The notes: generated by a model not told the origin, from the letters alone. A stretch of 5,758 nt of DNA from an uncultured Collinsella sp. (GCA_900552735.1 USBA01000131.1:1-5758), one strand, 5' to 3'; positions 1 through 5,137 are shown, numbered from the stretch's first letter. Numbers and translations are program-made.

Positions 1-5
1 AGAGC

Positions 6-31
6 AAACCACCCCTTTTAGGGGTGGTTTT
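6..31 (+). terminator. Rho-independent terminator of an upstream gene outside the window
   Basis: A perfect 10-bp stem (AAACCACCCC at 6-15, GGGGTGGTTT at 21-30) encloses a 5-nt TTTTA loop, and the stem runs into a short T tract at 28-31. The A-rich left arm and T-rich right arm also give it some capacity to act on the other strand, but the plus-strand T tract is better. It most likely ends a plus-strand gene left of the window and separates it from the TOPRIM gene. Confidence 0.7.
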
Positions 32-95
32 GATGCAAAAGCGGGCGATGCCCGAGTGTTCTCGCAGATGTTTTGCGTGGATAAGGGCGCGCGTT

Positions 96-120
96 GTACC
101 ATATAGACGTATATGTGTAC
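96..120. promoter_or_regulatory. Imperfect inverted repeat upstream of the TOPRIM gene (possible operator)
   Basis: GTACCATATA (96-105) is nearly the reverse complement of TATATGTGTAC (110-120), with a single inserted base. The dyad is AT-rich in a GC-rich setting and lies just before the ribosome binding site, where a repressor or a promoter -10 region would sit. TATAGA at 102-107 could be a -10 element, but I see no convincing -35 at normal spacing. Function is inferred only from position and symmetry. Confidence 0.25.
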
Positions 121-124
121 ATAT

Positions 125-132
125 GAAAGGGG
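125..132 (+). promoter_or_regulatory. Ribosome binding site that decides the GTG start at 137
   Basis: GAAAGGGG ends 4 nt before a GTG codon at 137-139, a usable Shine-Dalgarno arrangement. The in-frame ATG at 113 has no purine-rich motif upstream and would place this Shine-Dalgarno inside the coding region. For that reason GTG 137 is preferred as the start. Confidence 0.6.
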
Positions 133-136
133 CCCC

Positions 137-2329
137 GTGGCCAAGACGGTATATTCCGATAACCAAAATAATGTCGATGCCCTGGCTGAGCGTCTGAGCA
201 GCCAGACGTCGCTTTCTGCCGAGCGCGCCAAGCTGGTTGCCTACGACCTGCTCTGCCGCAAGGCGCTCAAGATCAAGTCGAGCGCGCTGGCGCAGATTTT
301 CCGCTCCGTCGATAAGGAATGCGACACCAAGGCGATGCGCGACGAACTCATCGCGGCAAAGATCGTTACCAAGATCGAGGGCAGCGGCATTAACGGGCGC
401 CCGGCGTTCTATACCATCAATGCCGAGATCCGCGATGCCCAGGAGCAGCCTGCCGAGTCCGTCGAAGATTTTGTCGTCGAGGATTCCGCTGACGTGCCTG
501 CTGTGGAAGAAGTCGCTCCGCGTGAGCATGTCGATACCGATGAGTTGCTCGATGAGAATGTTGTGCGTGCCTTTACGGCCAAGGCAGGACGCGGCGGTTT
601 TGGCGGGGGTGGCAAACGCGATGCGCAGCGCCGTGCCCAGCAGGAGCGCTTCCGTCGCGCCGTTGCTCAAAAGGATGAACTCGATACCGAGACTGTTGTG
701 ACCGAGGTTGCCGCTGAGTCGCAGAAGCCCGCGAAGGAGCAAAAGCCCGTGGAGGCCCAAGAGCCCAAGCGTCGTCGCGGTGCTCACTTTAAGGCTGTGC
801 AGCAGGATGTCGCGCATGAAGCTGAAGAGCCTTCCGAGGTTGCGGACGATGTTGAGGAGTCTGCCAAGAGGGCTCCGGGTTCGTGTCGTCCCGGCCGCGG
901 TTTTGCGGGACGCGCGTATCCCGTAAAGCGTCAGGAGAAGGGCGAGCCGGCTTCGACCGCTCAGGCCGATAAGGCCGAACAAACTGAGAAAACCGTTGAG
1001 CCGGTGGCTTGCGAGCAGCAACCTTCCGAGTCGCAGCCTGCGGCCGACGCCGAGGTCAAAGCTCAGCAGTCCGCTGATAAGCAGACGGGGGAGAGCGCTT
1101 CGAGCAAGCCCCGCCGTCGTCGTCACCGTGGCGGTCGTGGCTCAAATGCCGAGGCCCCGGCCGAGAAGGCGGCGACGCAAAGCAAGGATGTGAAGGCTGA
1201 GGCCCCGGTGGAGCAACCCAAGCGCCAGCCGGCGAAGGGGGACAAGCCCGAGCGCTCGCAAAAGGGTCCGTCCGCGCCAAAGCAAGAGCGTAAAGCTCAG
1301 GCAGATTCCAAGCGCAAATCCCAGGCGCAGTCCAAACCGACTGCAAACGATGTGGCCCCCCAGCAGCCTGAGCCGCTCGCTCATGGCGAGGTTTCGGCGT
1401 TTGCTCTGGCCCGTGTCCTGGGCAGGCAGCTGCTCAAGGTCGTTCCCACGCCTACGGCGCTCTCCAAGATTAAGGAGCAGCAGACTCAAATTGTTAAGGT
1501 CGAGGGCAAGGACGGCAAAAAGGCTCCGCAGCGCACTCAGCACAACGAGATGTCCAACCGCAAGATTGCCGAGGAGATTGCGATCATCCAGGCTTGGATA
1601 GAGCAGAATCGCGGCGCCGACACGCCGGTCGCTTCGCGTCGCCAGCGCGCCTACCAGATTTTTAACGATGAGAAGGCCTTTGACGGCAAGCATGGCGAGC
1701 GTCTGATTCGGCGTATGACCGAAAAGGGCATTAGCATGCAGGCAATCAAGGTTGCTCCCAACCGTCCTGTGCACTTTACGGGCTTCTTTACGCTGGGCGC
1801 CGACAAGCCGTTCATTATGGTCGAGAACCTGGACACCTATGACGAGATCGTCAAGCTCCTGCGCGGCCGCAAGCACGCTAAGCTTTTTGGCACCAAGGTG
1901 GGTGGCGTGATCTTTGGCGGTGGCTGCAAGGCGAGCGTTTCGCACGCACTGGATGATTATCTGGCCGAGATCGGCTATCGCTTTAACTATGTCTACTACG
2001 TGGGCGATATCGACCGAGAGGGTGCGCGCATTGTCGAGCAGACCCGTAATGCCAATGTTGTTGAGATTCGCCTGCATGCCGGTATGTATCGCACCATGCT
2101 CGCCGAGCACAAGCGCCGCGTGAAGGCCGGCGGTGAGTGTGAGCCCGCGGCTGCCAACCAGGGCGTGCCGCAGAACCTAGCGGCGACGATCAAAGATTTG
2201 CCTATGGTCACGCGCGTGCAGTTCCGCAACGTGCTGCGCGAGGGCGGACGCATTCCGCAGGAGATTCTGATGACCGCCGACTATCGGGATGGCGACTCGG
2301 GAAGCTTCGACCGCATGCTGAACAACTAA
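137..2329 (+). CDS. TOPRIM-domain protein, DUF2220/JetD-like, with long charged linker
   Basis: Protein of 730 residues from GTG 137 (738 from the unsupported ATG 113). Residues 1 to about 100 look helical and may be a winged-helix-like domain. Residues about 105-415 are low complexity, rich in Ala, Glu, Lys, Gln and Pro, with a Gly-Arg patch at 151-161 and RRRRHRGGRG at 326-335. The conserved part starts near 418. It shows RQRAYQIFNDEKAFD at 502-516, like the DEK/LD motif of DUF2220; the TOPRIM acidic strand FIMVENLD at 559-566 (Glu563); FGGG at 593-596; and GDIDREG at 623-629 (Asp624, Asp626). Near the C terminus RIPQEIL resembles the R-x-x-QE motif of JetD proteins. In Wadjet systems JetD is the DNA-cleaving subunit alongside SMC-like JetABC, and the fold is shared with topoisomerase VI A/Spo11. 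No jetABC partner is visible here. Nucleic-acid processing is a reasonable inference; the actual substrate is unknown. Confidence 0.8.
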   Translation: MAKTVYSDNQNNVDALAERLSSQTSLSAERAKLVAYDLLCRKALKIKSSALAQIFRSVDKECDTKAMRDELIAAKIVTKIEGSGINGRPAFYTINAEIRDAQEQPAESVEDFVVEDSADVPAVEEVAPREHVDTDELLDENVVRAFTAKAGRGGFGGGGKRDAQRRAQQERFRRAVAQKDELDTETVVTEVAAESQKPAKEQKPVEAQEPKRRRGAHFKAVQQDVAHEAEEPSEVADDVEESAKRAPGSCRPGRGFAGRAYPVKRQEKGEPASTAQADKAEQTEKTVEPVACEQQPSESQPAADAEVKAQQSADKQTGESASSKPRRRRHRGGRGSNAEAPAEKAATQSKDVKAEAPVEQPKRQPAKGDKPERSQKGPSAPKQERKAQADSKRKSQAQSKPTANDVAPQQPEPLAHGEVSAFALARVLGRQLLKVVPTPTALSKIKEQQTQIVKVEGKDGKKAPQRTQHNEMSNRKIAEEIAIIQAWIEQNRGADTPVASRRQRAYQIFNDEKAFDGKHGERLIRRMTEKGISMQAIKVAPNRPVHFTGFFTLGADKPFIMVENLDTYDEIVKLLRGRKHAKLFGTKVGGVIFGGGCKASVSHALDDYLAEIGYRFNYVYYVGDIDREGARIVEQTRNANVVEIRLHAGMYRTMLAEHKRRVKAGGECEPAAANQGVPQNLAATIKDLPMVTRVQFRNVLREGGRIPQEILMTADYRDGDSGSFDRMLNN

Positions 2330-2398
2330 ATTTCGCCGGCCCCGGGAGAGCGTGGACACCGGCTTAGGTTTCCTGCTCTACAGTCCTGCTCACGACGG

Positions 2399-2422
2399 AG
2401 GCCACATTAAGTGGCCTTCTTT
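2399..2422 (+). terminator. Rho-independent terminator of the TOPRIM gene
   Basis: AGGCCAC (2399-2405) and GTGGCCT (2411-2417) form a 7-bp stem with an ATTAA loop, followed by TCTTT. It lies 70 bp after the stop codon. The interval between stop and hairpin (2330-2398) has no gene that I recognise; it contains an 8-bp direct repeat TCCTGCTC at 2371-2378 and 2384-2391. Confidence 0.75.
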
Positions 2423-2469
2423 GCGTGCGGAACTCGCGACAAACTTAATGCCCGGCCCGCCGGGGCCAC

Positions 2470-2490
2470 GCGCCATTTTGTAGATGGCGC
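2470..2490. other. Perfect 7-bp stem-loop of unknown role
   Basis: GCGCCAT (2470-2476) and ATGGCGC (2484-2490) pair around a 7-nt TTTGTAG loop. A CTCGCTTTT tract follows on the plus strand, so it could be a weak second terminator after the TOPRIM gene. The T tract is interrupted and displaced from the stem, so this role is uncertain. Confidence 0.35.
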
Positions 2491-2530
2491 CTCGCTTTTC
2501 GGAACTGGGCTGATATTTTCTAGATGTAAG

Positions 2531-2558
2531 GCGCTCTTGGTCCTTTCGGGCTTGGGGC
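2531..2558. terminator. Terminator-like hairpin resembling the tRNA-Gln terminator
   Basis: The arms CGCTCTTGGTCC and GGGCTTGGGGCG can pair at 11 of 12 positions, counting G-U pairs, with a TTTC loop. TCTGTCTT follows on the plus strand. The right arm resembles the right arm of the tRNA-Gln terminator (GGGCTTAGGGCG near 2818-2829), suggesting that the two hairpins are diverged copies of one unit. Only a T-poor tail argues against a working terminator. Confidence 0.35.
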
Positions 2559-2580
2559 GTCTGTCTTATATAGGTAGATT

Positions 2581-2607
2581 CCTTGCGGGTTCGAATCCCT
2601 CCGCTTG
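2581..2607 (+). repeat. tRNA 3'-end (T-arm) fragment, copy 1
   Basis: This 27-bp sequence contains the tRNA T-loop signature GGGTTCGAATCCC followed by TCCGCTTG. It matches the segment at 2762-2788 at 26 of 27 positions, exactly 181 bp away. No complementary 5' acceptor strand (CCAAGCG-like), D arm or anticodon arm lies at the right distance upstream, so it is not a complete tRNA gene. It is a tRNA-derived fragment, perhaps left by integration or recombination at a tRNA gene. Confidence 0.7.
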
Positions 2608-2653
2608 GCGGCGTTGGCTCGATTTTCTTAACGCGAGGAGCTCTCGGTCGACG

Positions 2654-2669
2654 TGGGACGGAGGGATTC
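2654..2669 (-). repeat. Exact copy of the tRNA-Gln 3' end
   Basis: TGGGACGGAGGGATTC is identical to 2844-2859, the acceptor 3' strand plus part of the T arm of tRNA-Gln, in the same orientation. Identity stops inside the T loop, where CGCG replaces the expected GAAC. No further tRNA body follows. It could be an attachment-site remnant or a broken second tRNA-Gln. Confidence 0.65.
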
Positions 2670-2761
2670 CGCGTCCGCCTGCCGGCGGCCGCGCCCCGCT
2701 GCGTCGCTTCGCTCCTTGCGTGCTGCGCTGGAAAACGCTTCGCATTTCCTCAGCTCCGCAC

Positions 2762-2788
2762 CCTTGCGGGTTCGAATTCCTCCGCTTG
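2762..2788 (+). repeat. tRNA 3'-end (T-arm) fragment, copy 2
   Basis: This is the second copy of the 27-bp T-arm segment at 2581-2607, differing at one position (T for C in the T stem, which weakens stem pairing). It lies just outside the tRNA-Gln terminator and faces the tRNA. As with copy 1, no matching tRNA 5' half was found upstream on the plus strand. Confidence 0.7.
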
Positions 2789-2795
2789 CCCACAA

Positions 2796-2830
2796 GAAAG
2801 CGCCCTGGGCCGTTATGGGCTTAGGGCGCT
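2796..2830 (-). terminator. Rho-independent terminator of tRNA-Gln
   Basis: Read on the minus strand, AGCGCCCT (2830-2823) pairs with AGGGCGCT (2806-2799) around a loop that can form a further GCC/GGC pairing, followed by a T-rich TTTCTT tract. It begins 10 bp after the tRNA CCA. On the plus strand the same hairpin is followed by CAGTTTT, so it may work in both directions. Confidence 0.75.
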
Positions 2831-2839
2831 CAGTTTTAA

Positions 2840-2914
2840 TGGCTGGGACGGAGGGATTCGAACCCCCAACAGCCGGCACCAAAAACCGGAGTTCTACCGT
2901 TGAACTACGTCCCA
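2840..2914 (-). tRNA. tRNA-Gln (anticodon TTG), with encoded CCA
   Basis: The complement strand folds as a full cloverleaf. The acceptor is TGGGACG/CGTCCCA with seven perfect pairs. The D stem is GTTC/GAAC with loop AACGGTA. The anticodon stem is CCGGT/GCCGG with loop TTTTGGT, placing TTG at bases 2882-2880. The variable loop is CTGTT, and the T arm is GGGGG-TTCGAAT-CCCTC. Discriminator G (2843) is followed by an encoded CCA (2842-2840). The U1-A72 pair, G73 and CCGG anticodon stem are typical of bacterial tRNA-Gln. The gene decodes CAA, and CAG by wobble. It starts 38 bp after the stop of the CwlM-like gene on the same strand, so read-through co-transcription is possible; no clear promoter of its own was found. 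Confidence 0.97.
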
Positions 2915-2923
2915 ATGTGTAGT

Positions 2924-2939
2924 GTTGCCCAAAAGCAAC
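2924..2939. other. Small hairpin between the CwlM-like gene and tRNA-Gln
   Basis: GTTGC (2924-2928) and GCAAC (2935-2939) form a 5-bp stem with a 6-nt loop. On the minus strand it follows the CwlM-like stop codon but has no T tract after it. It is therefore a poor terminator and may allow read-through into the tRNA. Confidence 0.3.
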
Positions 2940-2952
2940 CCGTTTAGTTTAC

Positions 2953-3858
2953 CTAATCTGCGAGGGCATCGCAAACGCCATCGAGCAGGCGTACGGCGAG
3001 TGTCTGCGCATCACTTGCGGTGAAGGTTCCGTTGTAGCGCGTCATGCCCGTGAGCTCAATGCGGATGCGCGCGGGCTTTTGCTGCGCGGCGACATTGGCG
3101 GTGCGGATGCGCTGTGCAAGGTTGTGACACTCGGCAAGGGCGATCGTGGCGCGCGGCGCAGCATCTGCGGGCAGCTCATCGCTTGCGATCTCGAGCACCA
3201 GATCCACGTCGGTCGGAACCTCGGAATCGCAAAGCATCATGCCGCTGCTGTCGGTCGTCGCCGTGGCGATGTTCCACATGCGCGATGCAACGCTGCGTGC
3301 GATGGGGTCCTCACCGATGACGGCAATCTGGAAGCGCTCGAGCACGTTGGCGGCGCGGGCAAAACCGATGCGCGACTCGGCCTCGGTAACCGAGGGCTTG
3401 CCCTCCCACACGTGATGCAGGCGGTTGATATAGGCGTAGGTATCCTGGAACGCCATGCCATCGGCAAACAGGCCAACATTTTCCTGGAACTGCTGCAGAG
3501 CGGCCTCGGTGTGCGGGCCAAAATAGCCGTCGTCCTCTCCGCAGGCAAAACCCAAAACGTTGAGCGCGCGCTGCAGGGCCTGAACGTCGGCGCCATGGAA
3601 ATTGGGCATGCGCAGATAGAGCGTGCGGTCGCCCAGTTTATACGAGGCGTCTACCAGGGCGCTCCAACAGGGGATATCGACGGCGCAGCCAGCGGCAAGG
3701 CCACTGTCGAGCCTAAAGGTGCCAACAGCCTGCTCGGTGGTGGTGCCAAAGCGCTTGTCGGAGACCTCGGTGTCATCGATTGTATAGCCGAGCTGCAGAA
3801 GGCGGGACTGGACGTCCTCGACGGCTGCTCCCTGCATGCCCGTTGTAATAGGTTCCAT
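2953..3858 (-). CDS. CwlM-like protein: two peptidoglycan-binding domains and a degenerate amidase-like tail
   Basis: The 301-residue protein has no signal peptide or membrane segment, so it is probably cytoplasmic. Residues about 7-70 and 87-148 are PG_binding_1-type repeats (VQSRLLQLGY..., VQALQRALNVLGF...DGYFGPHTEAALQQFQ). The linker ALVDASYKLGDRTLY (67-81) is strikingly like that recalled for mycobacterial CwlM. Residues 175-300 follow the strand order of an Amidase_3 fold (IAVIGEDP 178-185, DVDLVLEIASDE 217-228, IRIELTGMTRYNG 265-277). The zinc-ligand histidines of active amidases, in DPGHGG and SIHAN-type motifs, are absent; Glu268 may match the catalytic Glu. CwlM in mycobacteria is reported as a non-enzymatic regulator of MurA and precursor export; a similar role here is inference. 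The family is about 400 residues in mycobacteria, so this is a reduced version. The ATG has a good AGGGG site 7 nt upstream. Confidence 0.82.
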   Translation of the reverse strand: MEPITTGMQGAAVEDVQSRLLQLGYTIDDTEVSDKRFGTTTEQAVGTFRLDSGLAAGCAVDIPCWSALVDASYKLGDRTLYLRMPNFHGADVQALQRALNVLGFACGEDDGYFGPHTEAALQQFQENVGLFADGMAFQDTYAYINRLHHVWEGKPSVTEAESRIGFARAANVLERFQIAVIGEDPIARSVASRMWNIATATTDSSGMMLCDSEVPTDVDLVLEIASDELPADAAPRATIALAECHNLAQRIRTANVAAQQKPARIRIELTGMTRYNGTFTASDAQTLAVRLLDGVCDALAD

Positions 3859-3865
3859 GAACGAA

Positions 3866-3870
3866 CCCCT
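3866..3870 (-). promoter_or_regulatory. Ribosome binding site of the CwlM-like gene
   Basis: On the minus strand AGGGG, within GAAAGGGG, lies 7 nt before the ATG at 3858. The same GAAAGGGG octamer precedes the TOPRIM gene start, which supports both start choices. Confidence 0.65.
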
Positions 3871-3925
3871 TTCGGCGTACCATTCGTACTATTTGAGCGT
3901 GTGTCGGATAGACAACGCAAAGGGA

Positions 3926-3939
3926 TGCATAAACATGCA
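3926..3939. promoter_or_regulatory. Inverted repeat upstream of the CwlM-like gene (possible operator)
   Basis: TGCAT and ATGCA flank a 4-nt AAAC spacer, 68 bp before the start codon and inside the 138-bp gap after the polyprenyl synthase gene. A second, shorter dyad (CACT-CAAC-AGTG, 3938-3949) adjoins it. On the minus strand a TTGCTA could serve as -35 upstream, but the -10 match is poor. A similar TGCAT/ATGCA dyad occurs upstream of the polyprenyl synthase gene. Confidence 0.25.
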
Positions 3940-3996
3940 CTCAACAGTGTAGCAAGTTGTACCCAAATACGCTGCTGACAGGTTTTATTACCCCCG

Positions 3997-5022
3997 CTAG
4001 TTAAGGCGCTCCACAAAGAAATCTGCCATGGAGAGGAACAGCTCGCGTGCGTGCGGATCAAGCTCAACGTTCTCGATGGCCGCTTTGGCCTTGGCGGTCA
4101 GGTCGAGCGCGTAAGTGTGGGCGTAATCGATGGAGCCGGTCTCCTGGAAGATCTCCACGGCGCGTGCGAGTTGCGCGGGGTCCTCGGTGCCCGAGGAAAG
4201 GATTGCCTCGACCTCGTCGTGATAACGCTCGTCTGACAGGGCGTGCACGGCGACGAGGGTGCGCTTGCCCTCGGTGATATCGGTGCGGAAGTCCTTGTTG
4301 GCGGCCTCTTTGGTGCCGATCAAGTTGAGCAGGTCGTCTTGAATTTGGAAGGCAAGGCCCGTGTGCAGGCCAAAGGCGCGCAGCGCCTCAATTTGCTCCT
4401 CGCTGCCTCCGCCAATGATGGCTCCGGTGGCAAGCGGCGTGGCTCCGCTGTAGTACGCCGTCTTGTGTGTTGCCATGTCCAGATAATCGTCGACCGAGAT
4501 GTCAAAGCGTCCATCGCGGACCCAGCCCAAGTCGAGCGCCTGGCCCTCGATGGTGCGAACGATCATCTCGGTGAGCTCGTGGAGCACGCGCAGTTTCGCG
4601 TCGGACTCCAGCGTGGGGTCGTCGAGAACCGTCTTGGTGACCATGGTGAGCGCTAGGTCGCCACAATTGATGGCAAGCCCCGTGCCCTCGGTGAGGTGCA
4701 TGCAGGGCTTGCCGCGGCGCAGCTGTCCGTTGTCGGCGATGTCGTCGTGGATGAGTGCGCCCGACTGAAAGTGCTCGATGGCCGCCGCGGCGCTGCGGGC
4801 GCTCTCAAAGCTGCCGCCTACCGCGGTGGCGGCGAGCATGCAGATGAGCGGGCGGTGGCGCTTGCCAGCGTTTGCCGTAAATGCCGAGAGCGGGGTATAC
4901 AGGTAGCGCTCGATATCGGCGGAAGTCGCCTGTCCGTCAAAGAACGTGGCCAGATAGTCGTTAATCTGGTCAAAGTGCTGGGCTAAAAAGCTGGTAAACG
5001 GACTGGACACGGGTTCTCGCAT
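3997..5022 (-). CDS. All-trans polyprenyl diphosphate synthase (E-type)
   Basis: The 341-residue protein has the complete isoprenyl synthase motif set. GKRHRP (53-58) binds diphosphate. The first aspartate-rich motif is DDIAD (93-97), followed by Arg102-Arg103. HKT (186-188) follows, then the second aspartate-rich motif FQIQDDLLN (225-233), then NKD (242-244) and GKRT (252-255). It condenses isopentenyl diphosphate with an allylic diphosphate using Mg ions bound by the aspartates. Gly88 and Ala89, five and four residues before the first motif, are small, whereas FPP-type enzymes have bulky aromatics there; a product longer than C15 is therefore plausible but unproven. Possible uses are the quinone side chain or lipid carrier supply. 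The ATG at 5022 has only a weak AAAGA upstream; a GTG four codons in is an alternative start. It lies 115 bp after the HAD gene and 138 bp before the CwlM-like gene, all on one strand. Confidence 0.93.
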   Translation of the reverse strand: MREPVSSPFTSFLAQHFDQINDYLATFFDGQATSADIERYLYTPLSAFTANAGKRHRPLICMLAATAVGGSFESARSAAAAIEHFQSGALIHDDIADNGQLRRGKPCMHLTEGTGLAINCGDLALTMVTKTVLDDPTLESDAKLRVLHELTEMIVRTIEGQALDLGWVRDGRFDISVDDYLDMATHKTAYYSGATPLATGAIIGGGSEEQIEALRAFGLHTGLAFQIQDDLLNLIGTKEAANKDFRTDITEGKRTLVAVHALSDERYHDEVEAILSSGTEDPAQLARAVEIFQETGSIDYAHTYALDLTAKAKAAIENVELDPHARELFLSMADFFVERLN

Positions 5023-5042
5023 TCTTTGATAGGTTGCATCGT

Positions 5043-5053
5043 TGCATTATGCA
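5043..5053 (-). promoter_or_regulatory. Dyad and possible -10 element upstream of the polyprenyl synthase gene
   Basis: TGCAT-T-ATGCA is a perfect 5-bp inverted repeat. Read on the minus strand it contains CATAAT (5051-5046), a five-of-six match to the -10 consensus, ending 23 bp before the ATG. The -35 region at 17-bp spacing (CTAATG) is poor. A tandem GTTGCAT repeat (5033-5039, 5041-5047) overlaps it. This placement would suit an operator overlapping a promoter, but this is weak evidence. Confidence 0.3.
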
Positions 5054-5137
5054 GACAACATATTGCCACATTAGGGCGTCGAGCGCGGCGGTTGAAGACG
5101 ATTGGTCCATGCGGCCGCAAGTGCGGTAGGGGCTTGG

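Larger units (their letters stand above)
2653..2793. repeat. Candidate 141-bp repetitive element bounded by tRNA-derived inverted repeats
   Basis: The left end (GTGGGACGGAGGGATTC, from 2653) and the reverse complement of the right end (GTGGGCAAGCGGAGGAATTC, ending at 2793) share GTGGG, CGGAGG and ATTC, with a 3-nt length difference and one substitution. The interior is GC-rich and codes for nothing recognisable. It could be a short non-autonomous element, or just two tRNA 3' ends facing each other. No target-site duplication was identified, so the mobile interpretation is tentative. Confidence 0.35.
2423..2839. other. Gene-free region with hairpins and tRNA-derived repeats
   Basis: About 420 bp between the TOPRIM terminator and tRNA-Gln have no credible protein gene. 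Open frames are present on both strands, but they run through tRNA T-arm sequence, overlap each other and have no conserved domain. The region holds a hairpin at 2470-2490, a terminator-like hairpin at 2531-2558, two 27-bp T-arm copies (2581-2607, 2762-2788), a tRNA-Gln 3'-end copy (2654-2669) and the tRNA-Gln terminator (2796-2830). The stretch 2670-2760 is GC-rich with repeated GCTTCGC and GCTGCG words, and looks like a small repetitive element. Confidence 0.6.

Noticed and set aside
113..136. ATG at 113 as the start of the TOPRIM gene
   Set aside because: It has no Shine-Dalgarno, and the GAAAGGGG site lies downstream of it at proper spacing to GTG 137.
1142..2110. Long minus-strand open frame of 322 codons antisense to the TOPRIM gene
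   Set aside because: It is Leu/Arg-rich, has no recognisable domain and lies entirely inside a gene with clear conserved motifs. Such antisense frames are common in GC-rich genes.
2510..2612. A complete plus-strand tRNA ending near 2608
   Set aside because: The T arm is present, but no acceptor 5' strand complementary to CGCTTGG and no anticodon arm occur at tRNA spacing, even allowing a long variable arm.
2581..2788. CRISPR array
   Set aside because: Only two copies of the 27-bp repeat are present, 181 bp apart, and the repeat is a tRNA T arm; no regular spacer pattern exists.
2411..2922. Several overlapping short open frames on both strands in the repeat region
   Set aside because: They read through tRNA T-arm copies and the tRNA-Gln gene, giving the familiar spurious peptides of the GGIRTPNS and RVRIPP type. 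No frame has a credible start or domain.
3079..3978. Plus-strand open frame of 299 codons antisense to the CwlM-like gene
   Set aside because: It has no ribosome binding site or domain, starts inside the opposite gene, and the minus-strand frame has the peptidoglycan-binding repeats and a good ribosome binding site.
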